A stretch of DNA of 64,000 nucleotides from Porphyromonas sp. oral taxon 275 (GCF_018127745.1 NZ_CP072333.1:558001-622000), one strand, 5' to 3'. Positions 31,033 to 40,896 are shown, numbered from the stretch's first letter. Notes: generated from the letters alone by a model not told the origin. A program made the numbers and translations.

Positions 31033-31743
31033 TTAGAAGTCCGTAGGCGTGAAGTCGTACTGGAGGGAATGCACCACGCCGGTACGCGTCTGGATATTGT
31101 GCGAGGCGATATCGCGGGAGATGCTCGTCGTGGGTGAGACGACGTGCAGGCGGTTGGCCCCAGCGCCCGCCACACCTGCATAGGTGTCGCGGAAGGTATA
31201 GAGCCATAGCTGCTTGCCCGAGGCCATCGTATAGGTCTTCCCCCCCGTGCCGACGGCGCTCCCATCGGCTGCTCTACGGCCAGCGGGGAAGTCCTCCAGG
31301 AGGATCTTCTCCTTGGGGATGACGCAGTCGAGGATGAGGCTACGGCAGGTGGCGACACTCATACGGTCGATGAGCTTCATCGTCTCCTCCTCTGTGAGCT
31401 TGCTGGGATCGACGGCGTCCTCAGGCGACTCGGAGCCATCGGTCTTGATGCCGTAGGTGCGGTAGAGGTAGCGGCGGATGCTGTGATTGGTCATCCCGAG
31501 GAAGGTGATATCAGGCCCGTACTGGGTGCTCTTGCCCTGGAAGAGATCCTCCAGGCCGGCACGCTTGGTCATATAGACTAGGTAGCTCCAGTTGTAGCTA
31601 TCGGTCTGGAAGTACTCCCACATCGTCGTGTCGTGGTAGGCCTTAGCCTTGCCCGTCTCGACGAAGTCATACTTAGTGCAGGAAGAGCATATCGTGAGCA
31701 AGAGTAGGGCGAGTAGGTAGAGAGGATGCTTGATCGTACGCAT
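31033..31743 (-). CDS. Fasciclin-like lipoprotein in SusCD operon (236 aa)
   Basis: The N-terminal lipobox CSSC follows LLALLLLTI. The mature part has a fasciclin-like pattern: MWEYFQTDSYNWSYLVYMTK, FLGMTNHSIRRYLYR, and an ending VVHSLQYDFTPTDF (the H2-type conserved 'vihvid' segment). FAS1 domains mediate adhesion or ligand binding on the surface. Assignment as FAS1 is moderate. It lies 23 bases downstream of the SusD-like gene. Confidence 0.7.
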   Translation of the reverse strand: MRTIKHPLYLLALLLLTICSSCTKYDFVETGKAKAYHDTTMWEYFQTDSYNWSYLVYMTKRAGLEDLFQGKSTQYGPDITFLGMTNHSIRRYLYRTYGIKTDGSESPEDAVDPSKLTEEETMKLIDRMSVATCRSLILDCVIPKEKILLEDFPAGRRAADGSAVGTGGKTYTMASGKQLWLYTFRDTYAGVAGAGANRLHVVSPTTSISRDIASHNIQTRTGVVHSLQYDFTPTDF

Positions 31744-31766
31744 AATGGATAGATCCTTAGTAAGTA

Positions 31767-33314
31767 CTACATGTAGCGGAACCAGTAGGGACGCTGCAGG
31801 ATGAGGCCGTTGATGACCTTGCCATCCTTGTCACGCTGGGCACTCGAGGGAATGGGTAGGTTGAGCGCACCGCCAGCGATGTCCGCCGTGGTGAGCGTGG
31901 GGAACTTACCCTTGAGCTCGGTCTTGTGGTAGCCGTTGCGCAGGATGTCGTAGTAGCGGCTATCGTTCTCGAGGATGAACTCACGCTCACGTTCGCGGAA
32001 GATGGCCTTCTTCAGGTCACTCTCCCCAGAGGCGGGGTAGCTAGCGGCACCAGCGCGGGAGCGGATCTTGTTGAGGTCAGCTATAGCGCTCGTATTGTCG
32101 CCGAGCTTGGCGGAGCACTCGGCACGCAGCAGATAGACGTCTGCCAGACGCCAGTAGACATAGTTGGCATTGATGCTGAGGAAGCTCTTGCCCGAGTCCG
32201 AGCTCTGGTCGACGGTGTAGACCGCGGAGCGGAACTTGTAGGGTACGGCATAGTTCACCCCCGAGACCTCGTGGTCGGTGTCGAACTCATAGAAGAAGGC
32301 CGTACGACGTGCATCACCCGCATCTGGGTAGAGCTTCTCGATGGTCGTCTTCTTGAGACGGAAGGAGGCCTGTGCTAGGTTCCCCTGCGTCAGCGTGCTA
32401 TTGACAGGCCAGGTAGCGAAGAGATTGGCCACCTCGTTCTTGGAGGTCGACTCATTGCCTCGGCTCTTGTCATAGACGAGGGAGAAGATTTCCTCGGGGT
32501 TCGTCGCACTGGGATCCGAGAGGAGCTGGCAGAGCTGCTCGGGCGTGGAGACGAGGCTGTAGGCACCGACCTCGCCGTTGATGACCTTGCTGGCATACTC
32601 GACGCTCTTGCGGTAGGCTGCTGCTGCATCTACGGAGGTATCGGAGTAGAGCTCGGCCATGCTTCCCTTCCAGGCGTAGAGGTGGGCAAGGAGCGTCGCG
32701 CTATTCCCCTTGCTGCCGTACTGCTTGTAGCTGGCCAGGCTCCCCGAGGCCGTGCGGAGCTTGTCGTAGGTAGGCAGCAGCTCGAAGGCCTTGAGGGCAT
32801 GCGCGATCCCCGCATCGATGACCTGCTGCTGGGTGGATAGCCCATAGAGCTTCAGGTCCTTGGCATTGTCGGTGACGACGGCCTGACCATAGGCGCGAGA
32901 GAGCATGAAGTAGCCGAAGCCAAGGGCGAAGTGCGCCTGCCCCGCATGGTAGGCATAGCGCTCCTCGGAGAGGCCCTGGGTCTTGTCGATGTTGTCCAGC
33001 AGGAGGTTCGCCTCGAAGATCATACGGTAGACGTACTCCCAGTCGGCAGCTGCCTCGATGATGCTGCGGGGGTTGCCCTCACGGAGCTGCCCGTCGTCCT
33101 GCGTCTCGTCGGCGAGGAGGCCGATCTTCGTCAGGGGCGTGAAGGCATCCATGCAGTTATCGAGGTAGAAGTGTATGGTGCTCGTCGTGGTGTTGAGCTC
33201 AGCCTCAGAGGAGAATGCGTTGCTGTAGGTGATGGCATTCTCGGGCGTCAGGTCTAGCGTGCAGGAGGAGGCCAGCAGACTGATCGCTAGAGCGGGTAGG
33301 ATATAGCGTTTCAT
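31767..33314 (-). CDS. SusD/RagB-family nutrient-binding lipoprotein (515 aa)
   Basis: A lipoprotein with signal and lipobox LLASSC (MKRYILPALAISLLASSC) followed by a SusD N-terminal domain (LDLTPENAITYSNAFSSEAE) with helical TPR-like segments (AHFALGFGYFMLSRAYGQAV). The C-terminal RagB/SusD domain has YWRLADVYLLRAECSAKLGD, LNKIRSRAGA and FREREREFILENDSRYYDIL, all typical. It forms the lid over the SusC transporter at the cell surface. It overlaps the SusC stop by one base (ATGA), so the two are translationally coupled. Confidence 0.95.
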   Translation of the reverse strand: MKRYILPALAISLLASSCTLDLTPENAITYSNAFSSEAELNTTTSTIHFYLDNCMDAFTPLTKIGLLADETQDDGQLREGNPRSIIEAAADWEYVYRMIFEANLLLDNIDKTQGLSEERYAYHAGQAHFALGFGYFMLSRAYGQAVVTDNAKDLKLYGLSTQQQVIDAGIAHALKAFELLPTYDKLRTASGSLASYKQYGSKGNSATLLAHLYAWKGSMAELYSDTSVDAAAAYRKSVEYASKVINGEVGAYSLVSTPEQLCQLLSDPSATNPEEIFSLVYDKSRGNESTSKNEVANLFATWPVNSTLTQGNLAQASFRLKKTTIEKLYPDAGDARRTAFFYEFDTDHEVSGVNYAVPYKFRSAVYTVDQSSDSGKSFLSINANYVYWRLADVYLLRAECSAKLGDNTSAIADLNKIRSRAGAASYPASGESDLKKAIFREREREFILENDSRYYDILRNGYHKTELKGKFPTLTTADIAGGALNLPIPSSAQRDKDGKVINGLILQRPYWFRYM

Positions 33315-36300
33315 CAGAACTTCAGATTGAGACCAAGGGTCAGCTTACGATTGAGGGGATACATGCGCCCCGTATCCTTACCCGTAGCCGGGTCGACGAT
33401 CTCGGGGTCGAGCCCAGAGTAGTTCGTCAGGAGGAAGAGGTTCTCACCTGCGAAGTAGATACGCAGGTCCTTGAGGCGAAGGCGCTTCGTCCAGCTCTCG
33501 GGGAGTGTGTAGGAGAGGCTCAGCTGCTTGAGGCGCAGGTAGCTCACGCGCTCGATGTTGCTGTCGATGTCGCCATCGAACTGCCCCGTGTAGCCGTCAT
33601 CGGAGAACTCCAGCGAGGGGTACTGCGTCTCATCCCCAGGCTTCTGCCAGAAGGAGGCGCGGGAGAAGTCGTTCATCACGACGCCGAACTTCTTGTTGAA
33701 TAGGAAGGCGCCATTCTTCACCATGTTCATCATGCGCTGGTCGAGCGTGTAGGTCAGCAGGACGTTCAGCGCAAGGCGCTTGTAGGTAAAGGTGTTGGTG
33801 ATCCCCCCGTAGGCCTTGGGGATGGCGCTGCCCGCGTAGTAGAGGTCCTCGCTGTTGATGTAGCCATCGCCGTTCTGGTCCTTGATCTTGCGGGCACCGA
33901 CACGCAGCGGATAGGCCAGCGAGCCGAAGGAGAGGGGTACGCGCTGACCCGTCTGGTCGTAGTAGTAGGGGATGTCGGACTCACGCTGTACGAGGCCCTC
34001 GTCCTTGTAGGTGTAGATCCCATAGATAGGACGACCGAGCACCTTGTCCCCGAGGTCCTTGCCGTCGTAGGAGGCGAGGAAGCGGTTCCAGTTGCGTGCG
34101 ATGTTGAAGCGCAGCGTCCAGCTGAAGTCCTTGCGGCGCATCACGTCGGCCGAGAGGTCGAGCTCCAGACCTTCGTTGGAGATGGCGGAGGCATTGGTCC
34201 AGGTGGTCTTCGAGATGAAGAAGTTCCCTGGGGTGGGCACCTGCATCAGTAGGTCGTAGGAGTGCTTGTAGTAGTAGTCGAGCTTGACCTTGAAGCGGTA
34301 GTTGAGCAGGTCTAGGTCGAGCCCGAGGTCGTACTGGTCGCTCTTTTCCCAGGTCAGGTGGCTATTGGCCATGGCGCTGGGCTGGAGCCCGGGCTGGCCG
34401 AGGAAGGAGTTGGACTCCTCCATCAGCCCGTGGGCGAGGTAGGCCTCCTGGAACTTCTGCCCGCTCTTACCCCAAGAGGCACGGAGCTTCCCGAAGCTGA
34501 GGAACCAGAAGTCCTTCATGAAGGGCTCCTTGGAGAAGGCCCAGGCAGCACCCAGCGAGGGGAAGGCCGCCCAGCGTACATCGCGGCCGAAGACGGAGGA
34601 GCCGTCGTAGCGGAGCGAGGCCTCGAGCATGTAGCGCTTGTCGAAGTTGTAGGCGACGCGTCCCAGGTAGCTGAGCATGATCTGCTCCTGGCGGTCGGTT
34701 GTCACACGCTGGAGGTACTCGTCGCGTCCCTCTACCGAACGTGCCTGGGGCCAGCCGTCACCGATCTCGTAGATCTTATTGGTCGGGCCCCCTGCAGCCT
34801 TGCCCTTGATGTTCTCCATCAGGTCGTAGGTCGTGGTGACCCCAGCCATGACGTCGAAGTTGTGGCGGTCGCGGAGGTTGAAGCGATAGGAGAGGATGTT
34901 CTCCCACTGCAGCATGGCGACCATCGAGCGCGAGGCCTCCACGGAGGAGAGGTTATTATTATTGAGGTAGGAGGGGCGGAAGACGTGGTTGTTGGAGAAG
35001 TAGGCGTCCCCTGAGGCCGAGGTTGCGAACTTCAGCCCCGAGATGGGCGCGTAGTCGAGCCCGACGGAGAGACGGGCGTTGAACATCCCGTTGCGGGCCC
35101 GCACATCGCGGATCTTCTGCAGCGTGAGCTGCTCGGCGATCGAGCCGCGGCCAGGGTAGACCGAGGGCGTCTCCTTGGGGTCGACGTCCAGGCCCTGGAT
35201 GTTGGATCCGCTGATGGCGTCCTGCTTGTTGTAGGCGAGGTTGAGGCGCGTGAAGGCGTTGACCTTCGGCGTGAGGCGTAGGTCGAGGTTGGAGAGGAAG
35301 CTCAGACGCTTAAAGCCTGAGTTGATCTGGATCCCGCGCTCATCGTAGAGCCCAGCGCTGACGAGATAGCGTACGTTGTCGTTCCCGCCCGAGGCGTAGA
35401 GATCCCCCGAGCTGACACGGCCGAGCTGGAAGATGTACTTCCACCAGTTCGTGTCATTGTTGTAGAAGCTATTCAGCGAGTCCTGCGCCGAGGCGGGGGG
35501 CTGGTTGTCCTTCGCTAGCACATTCCCATTACCCCAGAAGTAGTCGTAGGCGCCGTCCAGCGTAGGCTCCCAGCCATAGGACTGGCCGTAGCTGCGGGGC
35601 AGGGTGTAGCGGTTGGTGGTGTAGTCGTTGTGCCCGATACGCTGGTGGCGCGCCAGGAGGTTGTGCACGAGGCGCTCTCCGTGGCCGCGCATCTGCAGCG
35701 GCGTGGCGGGGAGGAAGGAGATGGACTGGGAGAAGTTCAGCCCGAACTCTGCCTTGCCTGACTTCCCCTTCTTGGTCGTGATCAGCACGACCCCATTGCC
35801 CGAGCGCGAGCCATAGAGCGAGGCGGAGGCAGCGTCCTTGAGCACCTCCACCGACTCGATGGTCGAGGGGTCGATCCCAGCCAGCGCGTTGATCCCGCCC
35901 GTAGTCTCGGCCGAGACCTTCGAGAGGGGCACCCCGTCGACGACGAAGAGGGGCGAGCCATCGTTGATCCCCTGATCATTGAGCGAACTGATCCCTCGGA
36001 TGTTGATGCGCGCACCGCCCCCACCAGGTGAGCCGGACTGGTTCGTCACAGAGAGACCAGACATCTGCCCCTGTAGGAGGGACTGGATGCTGGGGGCGGG
36101 GGCGTCCTTGAGCTGGTCGGCCTTGATCGAGCTGACCGCCCCGACGAGCTCACGCGTATTGCGTCGGCCGTAGGCGATGACTGTGACACCGTCGAGCGCC
36201 TTGACATTCTCCTTGAGGACGATGGTCACGGGCTGGCCCGCGGAGAAGGAGGCGCTGCCGTCGTAGTAGCCGACACAGCTCACCTGGAGCTCACCAGAGG

Positions 36301-36784
36301 TCTTGTCCGTGTGGATGGTGAAGCGCCCCTCGATGTCAGTCTGGGCACCGAGCTTCGTACCCTTGATGCGGACGTTGGCACGGATGACAGCCTCGCCTCG
36401 AGCGTCCTTGACGACACCCGTGAGCTGCCCCTTAGCACTGGCCTGCTGCTGGGGACGGAAGATGCGGATGGTCTTGCCGTCTACGGCGAAGACGAAGGGC
36501 GTGCCCTTGAGCAGACCTTCGACGGCCTTCTCTGGGCTCACCTCATCGAAGGAGACCGTGGCCTTGTAGCCCGCTGTGCGGAGCTCGGGCTCATAGTCGA
36601 TCTTGTAGCCTGAGCTCTTGGCGATGAAGTCTAGGATAGAGGCGATCTCCTTGTCCTTGAAGGAGATCGAGACGGTCGGCGTGGGGCTCTGGCTCCAGCT
36701 CTCCGTCGGTGTGGAGAGGCCGAGCGTACAGAGGCACAGCCCAAGGGCTAGGCGCCGACGTGTACTATGTAATGGTTGTCGCAT
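33314..36784 (-). CDS. SusC/RagA-family TonB-dependent transporter with N-terminal STN domain (1156 aa)
   Basis: After a signal peptide (LALGLCLCTLGLSTPTESW) come an STN (secretin/TonB short N-terminal) domain at ~34-105 (SISFKDKEIASILDFIAKSS), a CarboxypepD-reg-like domain at ~118-200 (LTGVVKDARGEAV, then GRFTIHTD), a plug domain (VQSLLQGQMSGLSVTNQSG-type segment, VDGVPLSKVSAET) and a large barrel ending in LTLGLNLKF. It imports peptides or glycans using TonB energy. STN domains usually signal to an anti-sigma factor, but no FecR/ECF pair is in the window. Confidence 0.95.
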   Translation of the reverse strand: MRQPLHSTRRRLALGLCLCTLGLSTPTESWSQSPTPTVSISFKDKEIASILDFIAKSSGYKIDYEPELRTAGYKATVSFDEVSPEKAVEGLLKGTPFVFAVDGKTIRIFRPQQQASAKGQLTGVVKDARGEAVIRANVRIKGTKLGAQTDIEGRFTIHTDKTSGELQVSCVGYYDGSASFSAGQPVTIVLKENVKALDGVTVIAYGRRNTRELVGAVSSIKADQLKDAPAPSIQSLLQGQMSGLSVTNQSGSPGGGGARINIRGISSLNDQGINDGSPLFVVDGVPLSKVSAETTGGINALAGIDPSTIESVEVLKDAASASLYGSRSGNGVVLITTKKGKSGKAEFGLNFSQSISFLPATPLQMRGHGERLVHNLLARHQRIGHNDYTTNRYTLPRSYGQSYGWEPTLDGAYDYFWGNGNVLAKDNQPPASAQDSLNSFYNNDTNWWKYIFQLGRVSSGDLYASGGNDNVRYLVSAGLYDERGIQINSGFKRLSFLSNLDLRLTPKVNAFTRLNLAYNKQDAISGSNIQGLDVDPKETPSVYPGRGSIAEQLTLQKIRDVRARNGMFNARLSVGLDYAPISGLKFATSASGDAYFSNNHVFRPSYLNNNNLSSVEASRSMVAMLQWENILSYRFNLRDRHNFDVMAGVTTTYDLMENIKGKAAGGPTNKIYEIGDGWPQARSVEGRDEYLQRVTTDRQEQIMLSYLGRVAYNFDKRYMLEASLRYDGSSVFGRDVRWAAFPSLGAAWAFSKEPFMKDFWFLSFGKLRASWGKSGQKFQEAYLAHGLMEESNSFLGQPGLQPSAMANSHLTWEKSDQYDLGLDLDLLNYRFKVKLDYYYKHSYDLLMQVPTPGNFFISKTTWTNASAISNEGLELDLSADVMRRKDFSWTLRFNIARNWNRFLASYDGKDLGDKVLGRPIYGIYTYKDEGLVQRESDIPYYYDQTGQRVPLSFGSLAYPLRVGARKIKDQNGDGYINSEDLYYAGSAIPKAYGGITNTFTYKRLALNVLLTYTLDQRMMNMVKNGAFLFNKKFGVVMNDFSRASFWQKPGDETQYPSLEFSDDGYTGQFDGDIDSNIERVSYLRLKQLSLSYTLPESWTKRLRLKDLRIYFAGENLFLLTNYSGLDPEIVDPATGKDTGRMYPLNRKLTLGLNLKF

Positions 36785-36832
36785 GGAGAATAGGTATGGA
36801 CTATGACTTATCTATTCGGGGTGATGGGGACT

Positions 36833-36944
36833 ATGTATAGCAGTGCGAGCCTCCAGCGAAGGTGCCTAGAGGGGCTACTCTAGGGCCGCTTCACTTAGGC
36901 ACCTCCGCTGGACGTCGCTAGCCGATTGCTGTCGTGCTATACAT
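36833..36944. other. Long interrupted inverted repeat between M16 peptidase and SusC
   Basis: Nested arms: ATGTATAGCA (36833-36842) with TGCTATACAT (36935-36944), CCAGCG (36853-36858) with CGCTGG (36906-36911), and AGGTGCCTA (36860-36868) with TAGGCACCT (36896-36904). It could form a long hairpin in the 192-bp gap upstream of susC and downstream of nothing on the same strand other than the M16 gene, which reads in the same direction. Either a terminator region for SusC upstream reading or a leader structure is possible. Confidence 0.55.
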
Positions 36945-36976
36945 ATATAATGTATCTCGCTATCTCGATGAGGCTG

Positions 36977-39844
36977 CTAGTGCTCCCAGGTCTTGGCCTC
37001 GGGGGCGATGCTCTTGACCACGATGTCGCGGCGCTTGCCCTCGTCGAGGAGCTTCTTCAGGAGTGCGGAGAGGTCTTGGGCGGTGACCGCCGATACCTTG
37101 ACCTCCTGCCCTGGAGCCTTCTTGGAGAGGTCTGGTGCCTTGCCCGTCTCGGCATAGGCGTTCAGCAGCGCGATCCAGTCGCCGAGCCCTAGCTCATTGC
37201 CTGCAGCCTTCTCCTCGGCCTCTTCGTCGAGGACCTGAGGGATGTGCACCTTCTTGTACTCGTCGCGGTCGATCTTGCCCGCAGCGATGGAGCGGAGGAT
37301 CTCATAGGTGCGCGCCTTGAGGTGGTCGGCCTTGGCTCGGGAGGTGATGAAGTGGATCGAGAGGCTGCTGCTCGCTAGGGGCTCGTCGGTATAGCTCGTC
37401 TTGACGGCGATGCTGTAGGTGCCCTGCTCCTTCTCGCGGAGCTCATCGAAGAGGCGGTTCTGCAGCAGGGGCTCGAGGAGCCCGAGTGCTAGGCGCTCGC
37501 GCTCGCTGAGCTTCTTGTCGCCGAGGAAGGAGAGCTCGACCTCGCCGAGATCCCCCTCAGTGTCTACCTCGAAGGTGCGCTCGATGACGCGCTCGCGGGA
37601 GCTGTGGTCGCGGATCGTGTAGCTGCGGCGTGGTGCCTTGGGGTCGCCAGGCAGAGCGGCTAGGTAGGTCGTGACGATACGCTTGGCCTCGGCCTCGCTG
37701 ATATCCCCGACGAGACAGCCCGCCATCTGGGAGGCGTCACCGAAGTGCTCTTCGTAGAGGCGGCGCACATCGTGCAGATTCATCTTGTCATAGAAGGCCT
37801 GATCTTCACGAGGATTGGCCTCGGTGATGGGATTCAGGAGCTCACGTATCTCACGATCGACCGCCTCACGTCCTTGCTGGGGCTGTGAGGCATATATATA
37901 GCGCTTGCGCTGGAGCCACTTATTGAAGATTAGATAATTGAATTGTTGCTTGTTGAGTACAAGATAGAGGTAGGAGAAGAGGTCGTCTACACCGTCGGTC
38001 TTGCTACGTGCCTGCATCCCGTCCATGTACTCCGTGATGGAGAGGTTGACCTCCATAGGGCGTCTACGCAGCCACTGAGCAAGCTGGTTGCGGTTGTACT
38101 TGTAGAGACCAGAAGCCATGATGAGGCTCTGCATCGCAGAGAAGGAAGCTAGATCCCGAGGCTTGACGATGGACTGACCACCCTTAGCCGAGGCGAGGAA
38201 GAGTACTTCACCCTTGAGCTCCTTAGCTAGGTTCTTATAGATCACCTTCATGCCATTGGAGAGCGTCCACTCGGTAGCGCCGAGCGCGGGGATCTTCTTC
38301 TCCTGAGTGATCTTCCCTGCGGGGAGCTCGAAGTCAATGAGCTTAGTGATAGGTGTGAAATCTATCATTGAGGCATAGACGCCGGGACCATTGTGTTCCG
38401 CTAGTTGGCGACGGAAATCCTGCTCGGAGATAGCCTCTGCTTCGGGGCTATTCGTGTAAGCCACGAAGGCGAGGTTGCGATCACCCATCGCACGCTCTTT
38501 GAGCCAAGCGCGTAGGTCGTCAGCCTCCAGCTCTACCAGTGCCTCGAGGTTGTCCTCGAGCTGCTGACGGAACTCACGCATCGGCGTCCCGTAGAGGTAG
38601 TTGTTGCGGTAGATGTCGATGAAGTTCTGCGGTGTCCCCAGGCCCTTGTCGTCACTCAGTACCTCCTTCATCCCCTCGTAGAGCTTCTGCTTCTCTGCCT
38701 TGAAGGCCTCATCGATGATGAAGTCGTAGGGTATCATAGCTCTACTCATGAGGATCTGCGCAAAGGCGTACTCATCCTGACCCGAGTAGGGCACGAAGTC
38801 CCAAGCAAACTGAGCGTAGCCACGTACCAGCGGTGAGTAGCTCACCGAGACGGCGATATTAGCCTCCTCCCCATTGTTGCGCAGGCGAGCGAAGAACTGT
38901 GGCGCAAGAGTATTGAAGAGCTGACCGAGGAGATAGTCCTTCGTCGCCTCTGCCGTAGAGCGGTTGGTGGGGGTAGCTACGCGCTGGTAAAGTCCGTAGG
39001 AGTGGAAGCGGTTCTCCTTGTCGATGAAGCGGTAGTAGAGGGGCTGCTCGTTATCAGCTATGGTGAAGGCAGGGCGCTCCTTGGCCTTGCGTGCTGCGGG
39101 GAGCGAGGAGAAAAGCTTCTGCACCTGCTGCTCGTAGGCCGCAGGGTCGATGTCCCCGACGATGATGACGCACTGCAGGTCGGGGCGGTACCAGGTCTTG
39201 TAGAAGGCCTGGATGTCGCGATACTTGAAAGTCTTCAGCACGTCGAGGCTGCCGATGACATTGCGCCGAGCGTATTGCGAGCCGTTGTAGATGACGCCAG
39301 CGATGCTGTCACTGAGGCGCTTGTCGATGCCGCCACGCTGGCGCCACTCCTCGATGATGATACCACGCTGCTTCTCCGTATCCTTCTCGGTGATGGAGAT
39401 GCCATTGCACCAGTCCTTGAGGATGAGGAGCACGGAGTCGGTGAGGCCGCGCTCGGCGGTGGGGACGTCGAGGATGCTGTAGCGGGTGTCGTCCGTCCCT
39501 GTGCGGGCATCGAAGCTATAGAGGCCGCGGGCACGGAGGAAGTTCATCACCCCTCCTGGGAAGTGCTCGGTGGCTTCGAAGGCCATGTGCTCCAGGTAGT
39601 GAGCTAGGCCATTCTGCTGCTCGCCCTCGAGGATGGCTCCTACATTCTGCAGGAGGAAGAAGTGTGCTGTACCCTGGGAGGCGCCAGCGTCGCGGCTGAT
39701 GTAGTAGGTCAGTCCGTTGGGCAGGCGGCCGGTACGTAGCGTAGAGACTTGGGCAGCGAGGGAGGCGAAGGAGAGGCCTCCTACGGCAGCTGCTATCAGG
39801 ATGCGTTTAGCCAGGCGGGTGGCTTGTGGTGTCTTGATCGTCAT
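36977..39844 (-). CDS. M16-family zinc metallopeptidase, two-repeat pitrilysin type (955 aa)
   Basis: From the ATG at 39844, a signal peptide (RILIAAAVGGLSFASLAAQ) is followed by an M16 domain with the inverted zinc motif HYLEHMAFEATEHF (H-x-x-E-H) and the downstream Glu region EKDTEKQRGIIIEEW. A second, inactive M16 repeat and C-terminal domain follow (ALGATEWTLSNGMKVIYKN, DISEAEAKRIVTTYLAALPG). The length is typical for periplasmic M16 'PqqL-like' peptidases of Bacteroidetes. An in-frame start at 39922 is possible but adds no signal-like sequence. Confidence 0.93.
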   Translation of the reverse strand: MTIKTPQATRLAKRILIAAAVGGLSFASLAAQVSTLRTGRLPNGLTYYISRDAGASQGTAHFFLLQNVGAILEGEQQNGLAHYLEHMAFEATEHFPGGVMNFLRARGLYSFDARTGTDDTRYSILDVPTAERGLTDSVLLILKDWCNGISITEKDTEKQRGIIIEEWRQRGGIDKRLSDSIAGVIYNGSQYARRNVIGSLDVLKTFKYRDIQAFYKTWYRPDLQCVIIVGDIDPAAYEQQVQKLFSSLPAARKAKERPAFTIADNEQPLYYRFIDKENRFHSYGLYQRVATPTNRSTAEATKDYLLGQLFNTLAPQFFARLRNNGEEANIAVSVSYSPLVRGYAQFAWDFVPYSGQDEYAFAQILMSRAMIPYDFIIDEAFKAEKQKLYEGMKEVLSDDKGLGTPQNFIDIYRNNYLYGTPMREFRQQLEDNLEALVELEADDLRAWLKERAMGDRNLAFVAYTNSPEAEAISEQDFRRQLAEHNGPGVYASMIDFTPITKLIDFELPAGKITQEKKIPALGATEWTLSNGMKVIYKNLAKELKGEVLFLASAKGGQSIVKPRDLASFSAMQSLIMASGLYKYNRNQLAQWLRRRPMEVNLSITEYMDGMQARSKTDGVDDLFSYLYLVLNKQQFNYLIFNKWLQRKRYIYASQPQQGREAVDREIRELLNPITEANPREDQAFYDKMNLHDVRRLYEEHFGDASQMAGCLVGDISEAEAKRIVTTYLAALPGDPKAPRRSYTIRDHSSRERVIERTFEVDTEGDLGEVELSFLGDKKLSERERLALGLLEPLLQNRLFDELREKEQGTYSIAVKTSYTDEPLASSSLSIHFITSRAKADHLKARTYEILRSIAAGKIDRDEYKKVHIPQVLDEEAEEKAAGNELGLGDWIALLNAYAETGKAPDLSKKAPGQEVKVSAVTAQDLSALLKKLLDEGKRRDIVVKSIAPEAKTWEH

Positions 39845-40151
39845 CACGTGTTGGAGTCTAGTGGGTCCATGGAGGCGAGAGCGGGCACCGACAGCCTCGG
39901 CCAATGCGCCCTGTGCCCTCACCTAAAATCACCCTAAAGGTACGCAAAGTCCTCCGTAATCACAGCGTAGCCTCCTTGGTGCCTACTTTAGAGAACGCGC
40001 ACGCGAGACGGGTAGCTGAATTTTCAGCCTTGGTATATACCTCTGTCTTAGCTTCTCCGCCAGCTCGTCGGCTCGCCGCTCCCGTGGGGTGTAGGCGAGG
40101 GGAGGAAGGCGGCTGCCGAGGCTCGGGCCGCACTCAGAGGTAAGGGTGAGG
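39845..40151. other. Divergent intergenic region, left part
   Basis: No supported gene. The sequence TAAAGGTA near 39933 is close to a minus-strand -7 box for the M16 gene, but no -33 partner is clear. Confidence 0.35.
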
Positions 40152-40239
40152 GGCTCTAAGGGATATCAGTGGGTGTGCTGAGGGACGCCCATCAGGCCTC
40201 TGAGGGATATCGGTCAGTGAGGCTAGGGGTATCCCTCGC
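40152..40239 (-). repeat. 22-bp repeat array 4 (four units)
   Basis: Units at 40152, 40174, 40196 and 40218, each 22 bp. The third, GCCTCTGAGGGATATCGGTC plus AG, is closest to the consensus. It lies between the divergent M16 peptidase and patatin genes. Confidence 0.78.
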
Positions 40240-40413
40240 GGAGGTGCGGCAGGGCTATCGCCTCGCTACGCCTCTTCCCGCCAAGCGCTGGCGGGCTTAG
40301 CGCGCCTCATTGCGACTAAGGACAGAGCTCCCCCGAGGGCCTTGGAGTGCCTTCGCACGGAGGGGGTGACGGCGCTCTGAGATGCCCCTCGCGGTGAAGC
40401 AGAAATAATGTAG

Positions 40414-40421
40414 TATGTTTG
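40414..40421 (+). promoter_or_regulatory. Possible -7 box (TATGTTTG) upstream of the patatin gene
   Basis: TATGTTTG fits TAnnTTTG and lies 73 bases upstream of the patatin start. No convincing -33 element at the usual spacing. The segment 40240-40413 otherwise shows nothing I can assign. Confidence 0.4.
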
Positions 40422-40494
40422 TGCTAGGCAAGACTAAGTTCTTCGTACATACTTTCTTCACCTTGCATCGTATCACCTTCATTATTGCCAGACC

Positions 40495-40896
40495 ATGAGC
40501 ATCGCAGGAAAGAAAATAGGGGTGGCCTTATCCGGAGGAGGCTATAGAGCGGCAGCCTATCATATCGGTACGCTGCGCGCCCTGCATCACCTCGGCCTAC
40601 TAGACAAGGTAGATGTACTCTCTTCGGTCTCCGGGGGATCGATCACAGCAGCCTACTACGCGCTGCACAAGGACGACTACGAGGACTTCGAGCGGAGCTT
40701 CATCAAGGGGCTCTCACGGGGCGTCTTGTGGTCCTCCTTCCTCTATCTCGGCGGCGTCGGGCTCGTGCTGCTGGCGCTCTCGGTAGCGCTGGGCTACCTG
40801 GCGGCCTCCCTCGCGGGGCATTCCGCTTGGCTGACCGAGCTCCAGCTGCGCCTCTACATGCCCATGCTGCTGACCCAGTCCGCCGCGCAGCCCTAA
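40495..40896 (+). CDS. Truncated patatin-like phospholipase (133 aa)
   Basis: The N-terminal patatin features are clear: KKIGVALSGGGYRAAAYHIG (oxyanion-hole GGGxR/G motif) and VLSSVSGGSITAAYYAL (nucleophile-Ser elbow). Residues ~80-105 are a hydrophobic segment (LYLGGVGLVLLALSVALGYL). The ORF then stops at 40896, whereas patatin domains need about 200 or more residues including the catalytic Asp-Gly motif, which is missing. It is probably a 3'-truncated gene or a remnant; a shortened functional protein seems unlikely. Confidence 0.75.
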   Translation: MSIAGKKIGVALSGGGYRAAAYHIGTLRALHHLGLLDKVDVLSSVSGGSITAAYYALHKDDYEDFERSFIKGLSRGVLWSSFLYLGGVGLVLLALSVALGYLAASLAGHSAWLTELQLRLYMPMLLTQSAAQP

